A stretch of 64,000 nucleotides of DNA, from assembly GCF_030272615.1 (NCBI RefSeq), contig NC_081408.1, positions 340,352,793 to 340,416,792 of the forward strand, written 5' to 3'. The DNA comes from Cryptomeria japonica. Taxonomy: Eukaryota > Streptophyta > Pinopsida > Cupressales > Cupressaceae. The position numbers and the translations under genes are program-made. Each line of letters starts with the position of its first letter. Within the stretch, counting starts at the first letter, position 1. Of the stretch, positions 47,137 through 57,311 are shown in pieces. The notes under the pieces are model-generated. The model was not told the origin of the DNA. It saw nothing but the letters and a program-made list of their open reading frames with translations, and did not search any database.

Positions 47137-50050
47137 AACGAGACAATTCACAATAGAAACTCCTAGAGGTGAACCAACGAACAAAAGCATAGATACATAT
47201 CATGAACAAGGACACATGTAGGAGTGCAGTGTGATCACATTCTATCCTCCAAATATAAGGTACTACCTTGATAACATGTCTTTCCATGCTATCCTCATAT
47301 AGAAGGCATATCCCTGATAGACATGTGGAGTCATCTCAACTTATGAGAGATTCAAGGGAGATTGACTTGTCATCACAATTGCCTTCCCAAGATTATTGTA
47401 ATACATCCTCCCTAGGATCAAGTCTTTAGGCTCACATCTATTATTATCTTGATTAGGTGAATCCAATTTACCCATCCCATCTAATTAATTATTAATGTTA
47501 TCACTTCTTTCCAATAAGGAAAACTTTTAATGTGCCCTGGTGGTCTAGACTCTAAGCATCCTTACTAGGAACCTCCTAGTAGGCTATCTCTCATGAGCCA
47601 TAATACATATACATGCAACCAAGTGCCAACAATGCAAAGACAAGAGCCTTATAAAAAAATAATAAATTACTAGCCAATATCATAAGGCACAAAAATCTGC
47701 CATAAGTATAAATCAAACCTCTAGAGAAAGGCTCATCAACTTGATGGAGAAAGGGCAATGACACAAACTCAACATCATATCATATCAACAAGTTGTAGCT
47801 AATATACAACCTCTACTACAAGGCATATCTCTTGTCGGAGCATAAAATATCATTAAATAACCAAATCTAAAAATATGCAATACTGGAAAACACCAGGAAA
47901 TGAGAATACAAGGCATTGGTATGAAAATAGATTTGGAAAAGTCATCTTAGAGGACTAATCAGCAAAAACCCAACAAAAATCCAAAAAAATCTCATGAAAA
48001 AGCTAAATTATGATTTTGAAGATAAAATCACATAGACAACATTAAGACCCAAAAATACACTTAGTAGAGTCACCTAGACTAAGGAAAATGAATGAAATAA
48101 ACAGATTAACAAATCATAAGCTAAAATGAAATATTTCTCAAAACAACCATTCATGGCTTCCAGAAAAAAAAATCACAGAGAGTCAAATACTAAAATAAAA
48201 AACACTCAAAAGAATCAAAATCTCAAACAAGGATAAAGGATTAAGTCCCAAGCCCAATAAACTAGGCTAAAGGATTATGTCCCAACCCTAATAAACTCAC
48301 ACAACAAAAGAACAAGGCTTCTGCAAAAATATGCATCCAGCAATGCCCAGTTGCCAAAATTCATATAAATGAAAATAAACACACCTGGATTTCACAAATG
48401 CCAAAATGGATCTCAAGGCAAAATCCAAAACTTGGATTTAAAATATAAAACATTTTACAGGTAACTTCAACACCAAATCCCAATATTCCCAATGTCGGCC
48501 ATTCCCGACAATGCACACAACCAATAGAAATATTATATTTTCCCCAGCTGTAGTTTAAACCTTATAATATAAATCACATAAAATAAATTAAACCTTTAAC
48601 TATACAAATAATTATTTACCCCAACCTTCCTGCACACAATCTTTTCTGCAAACACGGAGAATACAATTTTTGAAAAATAAAATGTAGATGGAAGAATCCT
48701 TCGATTTGGATAATAGAATAAATGGAAATGAAAACTTGTTAAAGTGCAATCCAAACCAAGCAAGCCCAAAGCCAAAATCTTCAGCTCCAATCTTCAATCA
48801 AAATCCCCAAACTTGCCAAGAAATCTTCCCAAAGGTAATCCGACAAAACCATTCAAAAACCTTGCCTCCAAACCGACAAACCAAAATATTTAAAAATCAT
48901 ATAAAACCTACGTACCCGAATTTATAATATTTTTTATTTCCCAAATCATATTAGCCAATAGTAAATAAGGTTAGTTAAGAAAAATATATTAAATCTTATT
49001 TACCCTGCAATAAGAGAATATAATAAAATAATAAACCAATCAATAAATAATAATCATGCCCCAATAAAATAAGAGCCATAAATAAAATATAAACCACAAT
49101 TAAATTAAATCTCAATAAATAAATAAACAATAAACAATAAACAATAATCCATTAAACAGTAAATATCAAATAAATAATTAATCCATAAATCAATTAAATA
49201 ATAAAATAATAAATAAATATAAAATACTAATCCAGAACCTCCAATAAAATAATAAATAGATAAATAATAAATTGCTCAACAAAAATAAATCAAACTAAAC
49301 CATAATAATGATAATAATAATCCACCGATTAATTAATCATTAATGAACAATATAATTAGACATTATTTAATTGAATAAATAATCAAATACTGAGAAAACA
49401 CCAACTGACCACAACTCAAGTTACTAACATAGCAAATCACGTCAAGACATCTGATAACCAAGGTAAACAACTTAAGCCTGAAGTGTATAGAGGGAACTCA
49501 TGCCATTTTCGATAACTTGCCATTGGGATTAAGACATGCTCAGACCCGTGGAACTAGGTGGACTCAATGTCTAGTACCTGCAATCCTGCATCCACCAATC
49601 CACTATACAACATATACAATAATACATCATAAGTAAACAAATAATTGATAAAGAATATGAATGCCACATCTTGCTTGCAATGAGTGACATGACATCTTTC
49701 CTATCACGAATACAGTCATAGAACAATAATGTCAACTCATCACATATAATTGGCTAATAGGGTTAGCATAATCACAATGCCATCAAATCCTAAAATCAAT
49801 ATAATCCATCTAGTATAGAAATACATGTAAAGTCCATCAAATATAAGTCCATCATATATCACGATCATCAATAACAAGTATCATCATCCACATAGTCATC
49901 GAATATCATATATCCATATAATGCCTACCATCATCATAAGGATCTGAAATACAAATAGACTCATAGTCATAATCCCAAAACATGATATAGAAGTCTAGAT
50001 AAGTCTATCCATGCATAAGTCAAAAATCCACATCAAGGAGAGACACTACA
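47137..50050 (-). mobile_element. B-family 5' LTR, copy 2 (inner end deleted)
   Basis: Aligns with 21179-22994, then continues with the outer LTR part missing from copy 1. About 49020-49400 is low-complexity AATAAA-rich text. The part near 49500-49620 resembles the gypsy LTR at about 55770-55860 when read on the opposite strand (gatgcaggat..gtaggtac and ccacct.g.ttcac), indicating distant relationship of the two LTR families. It ends ..gacactaca at 50050. Combined with copy 1, the full LTR would be close to 4.1 kb. Confidence 0.75.
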
Positions 50051-50055
50051 CATCA
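50051..50055. repeat. 5-bp target duplication of B element, right (catca)
   Basis: Matches 35444-35448. Directly to its right, the interrupted copia coding sequence resumes. Confidence 0.82.
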
Positions 50056-51383
50056 GATGTAGATACAACAAAATTCATTTCTACCTTAATCTGATGGTGA
50101 GGATGAAGAATCCAAAGCCCTTTTCCTCAATTTCATAGATACACTATTGCATTGAGTTGTGCATGCATCTAGCTTATACAAGGTACCAATCTAAACACCC
50201 TTATGAGGAACCATAGCTCCTCTTTTCATCTTTCATCTGCCACTTGAGAAAATAACCTACACACCCACACCCCTCATCTTTATAATTGAAAGTAGGTTTC
50301 ATGTCAAACTAGGGATATGCAGAACACTATCAACCCCCTTCACTATACCATAAGGGAATTGGATCTTGACCCTTCAAAGACCAATAAAATTCAAGTGAGA
50401 GTCATCACCTAGATATACCTTCCCACCATCAAACTCTTCATAGTTAAAGAACCAACCTCTATGAGAATTCATGTTGAAAGTGGCACTTGAATCTATCAAC
50501 TGGACAAATATTGATACTTGCATTTTCAAGACTATGATAAAATAATCTTCTTAATCTTAAAAGGATTTTTGAAAGTTAGATCAAAGAAATCCATTTTACC
50601 TTTATTTTTCTTCTCCTCCTTTCACTCATAATGGAAATGACCAATTTTTCCATAGTTCCAATATTTCACCTTGGAATTTCAACTAGGAGCCTTAGATCTC
50701 CCTAGATAATTTCATTTACCCTTCTTATTATTCTTCTTGCCTTTCTCCATTGTTGGACCATGAGAAACTAGGTCCTCCTTAACAATCTTAGAAGATTTCC
50801 TTCACATCTCTTTAGATAACAACAAAGCATCGACATCCTCCATCTTTCAAGTGTTTGTTTTGCTTCCAATGACCATTACAAGGTGATCCCATGAGTTTGG
50901 AAAAGGACACAATAGAATCATGCATTTTTCCTTCTCGTCAATATTAATATCAAAAAAACCTATTTGGGAAAATAGGGTGTTGAATGTGGGATGTACAGTG
51001 GATCCTCCTTCCTCCATCTTCAGAGAATACAACGTCTTTCGCAATGATACTTTGTATACCAAGAATTTACCTTAAATAATATTACCAAGCTTCTTCCAAT
51101 GCTCAACTAGAGTCTCCTCTTCATTGACATTTAACAACACAAAATTAGCTAAACAAAATCTTATCAACCCCTTGGATTTCTGATGCATTGTATCCCACAC
51201 ATCCTGTGGTGTAGTTTAGGGTTTTCCCAAAGAAACTAAAACCCATATATCTCTATCTATGATCATTTTCTCCATTTTGAGTTTCTACAACTCAAAATTG
51301 TTACCAAGTAACTTCATCTCTATTCTACTTGATGTGCTTGGAACTCTAAAACTGCAACGAGGTTTTGAGATCTCTGTTTCCAT
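50056..51383 (-). pseudogene. Copia gag and protease region
   Basis: Minus-strand Ty1/copia polyprotein start. ATG at 51383 lies about 50 bp inside the LTR. The gag (UBN2-type) region includes DVWDTMHQKSKGL and, near 51060-50850, VYKVSLRKTLYSLKMEEG, PTFNTLFSQI and CPFPNSWDHLVMVIGS. A degraded zinc knuckle (YWNYGKIGHFHYE, expected cysteines lost) is near 50670. The protease region follows (FFNYEEFDGGKVYLGDDSHL near 50450, then VLHIPSLT). The frame ends at the B insertion (50055), and the next part of the polyprotein is found beyond it at 35443. There are many stops and frameshifts. Reverse transcriptase and RNase H are not in the window. Confidence 0.82.
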
Positions 51384-51417
51384 AATTCCCACTATAACTA
51401 AATTAAAATTTTTGGCC

Positions 51418-51433
51418 TTGATTTAATACCAAT
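51418..51433 (-). other. Copia primer-binding site
   Basis: On the minus strand, ATTGGTATTAAATCAA follows the LTR end; it keeps the TGGTAT start of the initiator-Met complement with later mismatches. Confidence 0.6.
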
Positions 51434-52106
51434 TGAAAGGAAGAAATGTATGGAATAATTATTCAAAATGATAAATCTAACATGAGAGTTGATTCAAAAA
51501 TTTATTACAAACCCTTGAATTTCTACAACTTAGATAAACACATACAAATTCAAATTTAAACAAATAAAACTATAATACTAGATTTTTGTGGGAAAACACT
51601 TTTGGAAAAAAACCCACACTCCAAAAGCTATAGCTCAATTTTATTATCAACAACAAACAACAATTGAAATAAAATGCACAAAACCAATGCTCTTCAAGAG
51701 TATTTACAACAACATCAAAATCTAGAAAATTTTTGCCATATAATAACTTCTTAGAAGATTTCCAACCTACATTACAAAATATAATAAGAAGAAATTTTTT
51801 TTTACAGAGCTCAACACAAGTGGAAAGTGCCAATGGTTTCCAACACCAACTCATACAATCAAAAGGTAAAGGTGTGAAAAAAAAAACTTGTCATTTCCAT
51901 GACACATTGCACATAGCAACTTTTTAAACCACTAATGCATGACTCAATCATAACAATCATCTTACAATATGCAACACCTACCTCAAACCACTTGTCAAAA
52001 GTGAAATACACCATAAATAGAAGCTACCAAAAAGTAACTCTCCATGACTCTTCCAGTAAACTAATAATCATCATAGTCATAATAGGTATTTTTCATAGTC
52101 CCAACA
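51434..52106 (-). mobile_element. Copia 5' LTR
   Basis: On the minus strand it begins TGTTGGGACTATGAAAAA (from 52106) and ends ..CCTTTCA at 51434 next to the primer-binding site: 673 bp with TG..CA ends and the TGTTGG start common in plant copia LTRs. No partner LTR remains, because the 3' half of the element is lost. Confidence 0.72.
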
Positions 52107-52225
52107 TACAAACTTATGACACTAGTCCCCTAAACTTTAGAACTTCCAAAGCTGGTGCAAAATAAATAATTAAATAATCTACATATTAGGACTCTAAGGA
52201 AGAGACACCTTAATACTAATGTCAT

Positions 52226-52618
52226 CTATGTATGAAGAATAGTCCAAGAGATAATATCATTTGAAAGATCACTCGGAGGGGCAAATAAACAAGTCCCTCC
52301 ATTGCACGACAAATAGAAAACCAAGAAGGAAAAATAGGAAGATGGGCCAAAAAGTGCAACATCAATGCAAGAAGATTTGATAGGAGTGAAAATTTGTGAA
52401 GAAAAAAGAAGAGAACATGTATAGGGATGAACCATCATATTGTCATCAAGACACAACAAGGTTACCCTAGAAACCAAACACTCATAAAATCCCGAAGAGG
52501 AAACATCCTCCGAAGAGATAGGATCATGAATAGTTAAGTGATTACTAGGAGCATTTTTCCTTGAAGTTGTAGGACCCTTTTGGCACCCTAAGAATAATTT
52601 GAAGCTAAAACAATACAA
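52226..52618 (-). CDS. Open frame of 130 codons, unidentified
   Basis: Uninterrupted minus-strand frame in AT-rich surroundings, starting ATG 52618. The translation is rich in Ser, Cys and Phe (ISSEDVSSSGFYECLVS; APPSDLSNDIISW). No signal peptide, domain or partner that I recognise. It lies just upstream of the copia LTR in the part of the composite lost from copy 1. It may be a fragment of another retroelement or chance. Confidence 0.25.
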   Translation of the reverse strand: MYCFSFKLFLGCQKGPTTSRKNAPSNHLTIHDPISSEDVSSSGFYECLVSRVTLLCLDDNMMVHPYTCSLLFSSQIFTPIKSSCIDVALFGPSSYFSFLVFYLSCNGGTCLFAPPSDLSNDIISWTILHT

Positions 52619-53850
52619 CGTATTAGACAGTAAAAAATTTAATACTTATGTACATACAACATCACTTGATAATGAAACTCTATTTATATAATAGTGAGAT
52701 TTTGATTAGGCAAAATTAATCTCATAATACAATGGGATTTGTTTTGATACATAAAAATTATTGTAATAGTGGAGAGATAGAAGAGTCTTTATATATTAGA
52801 GCTTGATGGTATAATTTTTTATATTTTATTGAAAGTTACTCTTCATATTAGAAGTCAAAATTTAAGATAAAGACTCTAAATATCATAAAAAAATAGTAAA
52901 TTTAATATTACAAATTATAGTTGGGAATTAGATCAAATGGTTCAATCCTTTCCACATTTTCCTTATTGAGTGATCATAATATCATTTTGTTTCCAACCTT
53001 ATTCACATTTTAGATCTATTAAATGTTTTACCTTCTTGTTGATTCGACTCTCGCTCCATGATGAATACTTATTCATAGACTCATATAAATAAATGTTACC
53101 TACACTAATGTTTTGTCAATTTTATATCAGTTGAATTTTAATTTACAACCACCAAATATAGAATAATTCCCATATAATATTTTTGCACTCAAGAGAATTA
53201 AAATATATTAAATAGATATCTATAATTTTGAGTAAATTAATTGAGCATTAATTAACAATTTGTTTAAGATAAAAATGTGTACTTTATTATATTTAAAAAG
53301 GAAATGGAATAATAAAAGGTAGAGATGTATATATAATATTGATGAAGAGGTGATAATTTTGAATTTTGTAAAGGATTATTACTTTACAATTTTATATCAA
53401 ATTTGAGATGACTCTTTGAGTCATTTTCACATTGCAAAACATTTCTTCATATCTGTGGATGAAATCTATAATGTATAGATTTGACCCTATTGTTTATGAT
53501 CCTTTTATACCTACAAAAGAAACTAAATGTCTATTCTTACCATATAAAAACTAATTGGTGTTGAAAAATAACCTTTGGAGATTTCCATGCTAGGGATTTT
53601 GCCTTAGAAAAGCCTTATTGATTGATTCAATACTTCTAATCAGATTTTCTATACAACATCTAATAAATGTATATGGTGTAATAATGATGATAAACTAAAA
53701 ATTGGAACTAACTAAAAAATGATTGATCATATAGAAAAAATGGTAAGTGGTGGTGATAAATGATGAATAGAAAGTAAGGAGTAGTAGACGAGGAGAGAGA
53801 AAAGAGGTAATGAAAAGAATGTGAAAGAACTAAACATGAAGGAGAAAAAT
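52619..53850. other. AT-rich non-coding stretch
   Basis: About 1.2 kb of AT-rich DNA without a supportable gene, repeat or inverted repeat. Confidence 0.55.
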
Positions 53851-53859
53851 GTTTTTTGA

Positions 53860-54081
53860 ATGCTAGAGGAACCATGCCATTTTCAAATTTTAGTTGTCCC
53901 TATGGAAAAATTAAAAAGGGCTGACAACCCAATACTACTTCAAAAAATATTTTCTATGCAAACTGTAGACCATCTTTTCAAACAACTCATACATTTAAAT
54001 TCTAATGGTAGCTCCTATGTAAATGTCAAAGTGGAGGTAAAATGCATTAATGTAAATTGCATGGGTGAAACATTTCAATAG
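53860..54081 (+). CDS. Short open frame shared with D copy 1, unidentified
   Basis: A 73-codon plus-strand frame. Its last 33 residues or so (LNSNGSSYVNVKVEVKC through the stop) match the frame ending at 23094 with two or three changes, while the N-terminal halves differ completely because D begins at 53979. Conservation follows from the duplication and is not evidence for function. Confidence 0.2.
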   Translation: MLEEPCHFQILVVPMEKLKRADNPILLQKIFSMQTVDHLFKQLIHLNSNGSSYVNVKVEVKCINVNCMGETFQ

Positions 54082-55180
54082 CTATCATTTGTAGAGTCCA
54101 TGGTTGGGTCTCCAACAACGTCTTGATTAGTACTGTTGTGTATGTGGCTGTTTTGATGAATGGATGGATAGAACTAGAGAATTAACACAATTGAAGAAAA
54201 GAAACACTATAGTTTGAGAATGATGATAAAGCTTTATTTGGTTGGAAAAGTGAGAAGCATTTCAATCAATAGTTTGGGCATTTACTTTAGAGAGGCATCT
54301 TCTTGAAGGTGTTTAACCCTTATACAGGCATGAATGGGCTAGGTAATGAATCATTAAATTTAAAAAGAACTTCTAAACCTCCTTTTGTTGTTGATTCCAG
54401 TTTGATTGATGCTACAAAATATTTAATAAGTAGATCAAGATCAATTAGATCTATTTTATGATCAATAATAACAATTGATATTGATTCAAGGTTGACAAAA
54501 GAATCCCCTTCTTTTATTTATGAGGTCATCAAACTAGAAGGGATACTACCTATGATTTTGTTAGGTTAGGTGTTGTTGCTTAAGTTACATCAAGGAGGGA
54601 TTGACAATTATCAATAATTTCAATTGACTATATAACTAGTATAATTGTTAGACCTATTGATAAAGGTATAAAGACTAAGAAATATGAATAGTGCGCACAT
54701 ATCATCTTTTCAAACTCAAGTGTCAAAGGAATGTGTGAGAAGTGAGCAATGTCTTTACATTCTTAAAATTATCATGATGACTCTATGATGTCACTAACTT
54801 TACCCATATCCCCTATGCTCAAGTTCTTCTTGAGATAGATCTATGGAAAGCTCTTCCAAATAATATTGTCAAATTTATCAAATACCTATATAACATAATT
54901 TTAAAACATTTATATCAAATCAATTCACAGATCGTATATCATTAAATTTGTTGACTATCTGTCTAACTAAATATAACCATAAGAAGTGCTATTAAAACTC
55001 CTTAGTGTTTCCATAATCAAAATAGACACTACAATATCACCTCATTCACAAGAAACTGATGTTATTCTTCTTGAGAAATAGAGAAAGAGCACGGTCGGCC
55101 AGTATAACAACATGTATGACATCAAATGCACCTCCCAATTTCCCTGCAAAAATGCTTATAGTATTTACACTAACCTTTAT
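53979..55180. repeat. Block D, copy 2 (intron-like)
   Basis: Full version of 22990-23964. The left edge shares caaac with the B LTR at 48869-48873, the microhomology used by the copy-1 deletion. The right edge lies at the exon 1 end of the minus-strand gene. Confidence 0.65.
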
Positions 55181-55283
55181 CTGTTGAAAGGGCATGAGAT
55201 GCTTGAGTAAGCAGCGTGGTGAGTAGGAGGAGGGAGAGAAAGAATAACACAAATCCTGCTACAACACGCCTGTAAATTGCCAT
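55175..55283 (-). CDS. First exon of a secreted-protein gene (signal peptide)
   Basis: The minus-strand ATG at 55283 opens a frame with two Arg, a long hydrophobic core (FVLFFLSLLLLTTLLT) and a plausible cleavage site after QASHA, i.e. a classic plant secretory signal peptide. The frame hits TAG at 55172, just after aaag|gttagtg, a reasonable 5' splice site, so an intron start at 55174 is likely. The downstream DNA (block D) would be intron. A TATA box 49 bp upstream of the ATG supports a genuine transcription start. No later exon is recognisable on the minus strand down to 53.9 kb, so the gene is either interrupted by the composite or a dead fragment. The mature protein is unknown. Confidence 0.5.
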
Positions 55284-55325
55284 CTTCAATTTTAATTTGA
55301 ATACAATGGACTGCCTTTGCATTGC

Positions 55326-55332
55326 ATTTATA
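55326..55332 (-). promoter_or_regulatory. TATA box of the signal-peptide exon
   Basis: The minus strand reads ccctataaatgc, with TATAAAT 49 bp before the ATG. The gypsy LTR starts at 55395, about 60 bp further upstream, so any enhancer sequence was displaced by the insertion. Confidence 0.5.
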
Positions 55333-56212
55333 GGGAAAAGAGAGTGATAGATTTGATGTTGGAGTTGATAAAATAATCAAAGTGCATTGGTTTCTGTAGC
55401 ACCCCTACTTGTTTGAACTCATCGGACTCATATTTTATTGGTTGTTTTTAGTGGATACATTACCATGATTTATTATTTAGACTTATAAGACATTATTTAA
55501 CGCTTTATCTGGATATGAGATGCATAATTTATTTGTAGTATTTCAGTACTTGTGATTTATGGCATTTTATGGATTATTGCTATGTATTGACACTTTACTT
55601 TATCTATGCAATGTGGAATTATATGTTGTGTGTCTTTGAGTGTATTGGATGCAAGGGGATGATTTTCCTTCACTCATTTTAGTGAGATAGGGAATGTCGT
55701 GATTCTCCTTCATCAGTGTGTATGCCGTGTTTTCTATATTGTATATATGCATGTGTGGTTTGGTGATGCAGGATATTGTAGGTACAAGTACTGGGTAGGT
55801 ACGGGGTATCATCTCCACCTGGCTTCACAAGTCTAAGCGTGCCTTATATTTTCCGATGGAAGTGGAGGAGATAGTAGTTGACCCTATTTTATTCAGTTAC
55901 ACTCATGTGAGTGTCGTTAGTTGGTCATCTGGTCAGTTTGTTCGGCCTTCGTATTTTGTTGTTTGATCTTTTATGAGTATTTTCTTGAGGTTTGCTCAGT
56001 TTGTGTGTTTAATGATTTTAATCATTGCATGTTATGTTTTATTTGTCTATGAAGGGTGAAAAATTGTTAATAATGTGAATTAAGTAGTGACTCTATGATT
56101 TAACATCCTTTGTCTAGAAGTAGGTGAATTGTCGAAACTATATTCAATGGTTGGTTTTTGGAACTATACTATAGTTGTACGTATTTTAAATATTAGGAGT
56201 CGATTATAAACT

Positions 56213-56363
<151 letters not shown>

Positions 56364-56750
56364 TCGAAGGTGAATATAGTATATGACTAATTATATTTTA
56401 ATGTGATTTATGATAAGTTGAATAATTTGGATTCTACAACTTAACATACCTTATACCGAATTATTATTGTCTTTTGTATAAGAAAGTATGATTTTATTAA
56501 TGCTTGTTTTATAAATTTTATATAAATATTGTTTTAATGAAAAACTAGAATATATATTTACATATATATTTAATTATAGAAAATGGTTATTAAAGAATTT
56601 GTTAAACAAGATTAATGTTTAAATATATATATTAATGAAAGGTCATTAACTATATATCAAAAATATAATAAAAAAATGAAAATTAAAATAAAATAAATTA
56701 AATAAAGTGACAGGTGAAGTTTAAGTTTTAAGAGAATTAAACAATAACTA

Positions 56751-56820
56751 GGGTGGTAGATAGTAATATCGACCACCCCCCTTAATAAAAGGGAGGGGTC
56801 GGTATTACCACCGACCACCC
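56751..56820 (+). promoter_or_regulatory. Imperfect hairpin in gypsy LTR
   Basis: Arms of about 31 bp (starting gggtggtagatagtaat and ending ttaccaccgaccaccc) can pair with a few mismatches around a loop of aataa. Conserved at 61896-61964 in the other LTR. It lies about 480 bp upstream of the TATA box. Role unknown. Confidence 0.75.
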
Positions 56821-57300
56821 TCCTCCCCTTTTAAATACATACCCCACGTTGCAGTGAATACGATGGGAGGCACCGATCATTATGCAACCATGACCATTAA
56901 GATATGTGGTGGTAGGGATTAATGTAGGGGTAAGAATTAATGTAGGGACTTACTTGGAAAGTAACGTGCTTCACCAGCCCACATAAACCCATCGATATCC
57001 ACCGTGATCGACATGTATAAAGTTAGTTATTTAACTTGCATGTTTTAAGGAAGTCATTTTTAGTAAGTTGATTTAGTATAGGAGTTAAAAGTCACATGGA
57101 TAATTTATAGATATGGACTTAACCACTTTAGAGGTGTGGTGTCACATAAGAAGTTAATGGATAACTTGGTATGTGAACACATAAGAATTCAAAACCATTT
57201 AGAACTGTGATGTTGGAATAAAACCTTGAGTGGTGTCATTTAGAATCAATCCACCACTAAGAGAGATATCCCAAAAGTAGGAAAGAGTGTAGATGACTAC

Positions 57301-57311
57301 ACTATATATAG
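57301..57311 (+). promoter_or_regulatory. TATA box of gypsy LTR
   Basis: actatatatag, also at 62427-62437 in the 3' LTR. Transcription would start about 30 bp downstream, giving a U3 of roughly 1.9 kb and R-U5 of about 2.3 kb. Confidence 0.6.

Larger units (their letters stand above)
35449..50050 (-). mobile_element. B element, copy 2: gypsy derivative with about 4-kb LTRs
   Basis: The left end tgtaatgc (35449) and right end ..gacactaca (50050) are flanked by catca at 35444-35448 and 50051-50055. On the minus strand the element starts TGTAGTGTC and ends GGCATTACA-like. It contains a 3' LTR missing its first ~1.3 kb (35449-36021 and 44595-46684), a gag stub (46685-47136) and a 5' LTR lacking its inner ~1.1 kb (47137-50050). 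It is split by element E. No pol remains. The copia halves on either side (35443 leftwards, 50056 rightwards) prove that it landed inside a copia element. Confidence 0.85.
24830..55180. repeat. Composite duplication, copy 2 (enlarged by insertions)
   Basis: Same block order as 15170-23964: A, B 3' LTR, gag, B 5' LTR, D. It is enlarged by a LINE (26292-35266) and an LTR element (36022-44594), and it retains 5.1 kb (48874-53983) that copy 1 lost. It lacks about 1.3 kb (the counterpart of 19891-21178), including the primer-binding site. Removing the two insertions leaves about 12.8 kb, compared with 8.8 kb in copy 1, consistent with those differences. Confidence 0.78.

Noticed and set aside
49020-49400. 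Possible scaffold attachment or origin-like AT-rich region
   Set aside because: Simple AATAAA-type low complexity within the B LTR; no specific motif.
50847-51062. Host gene on the minus strand
   Set aside because: The motif content (YSLKMEEG, CPFPNSWDHLVM) and the adjoining LTR and primer site identify it as copia gag.
55046-55252. Minus-strand frame running through the splice donor of the signal-peptide exon
   Set aside because: Overlaps exon 1 in another frame and has no start context or homology; a 31-nt intron that would join it to exon 1 is too short for plants.
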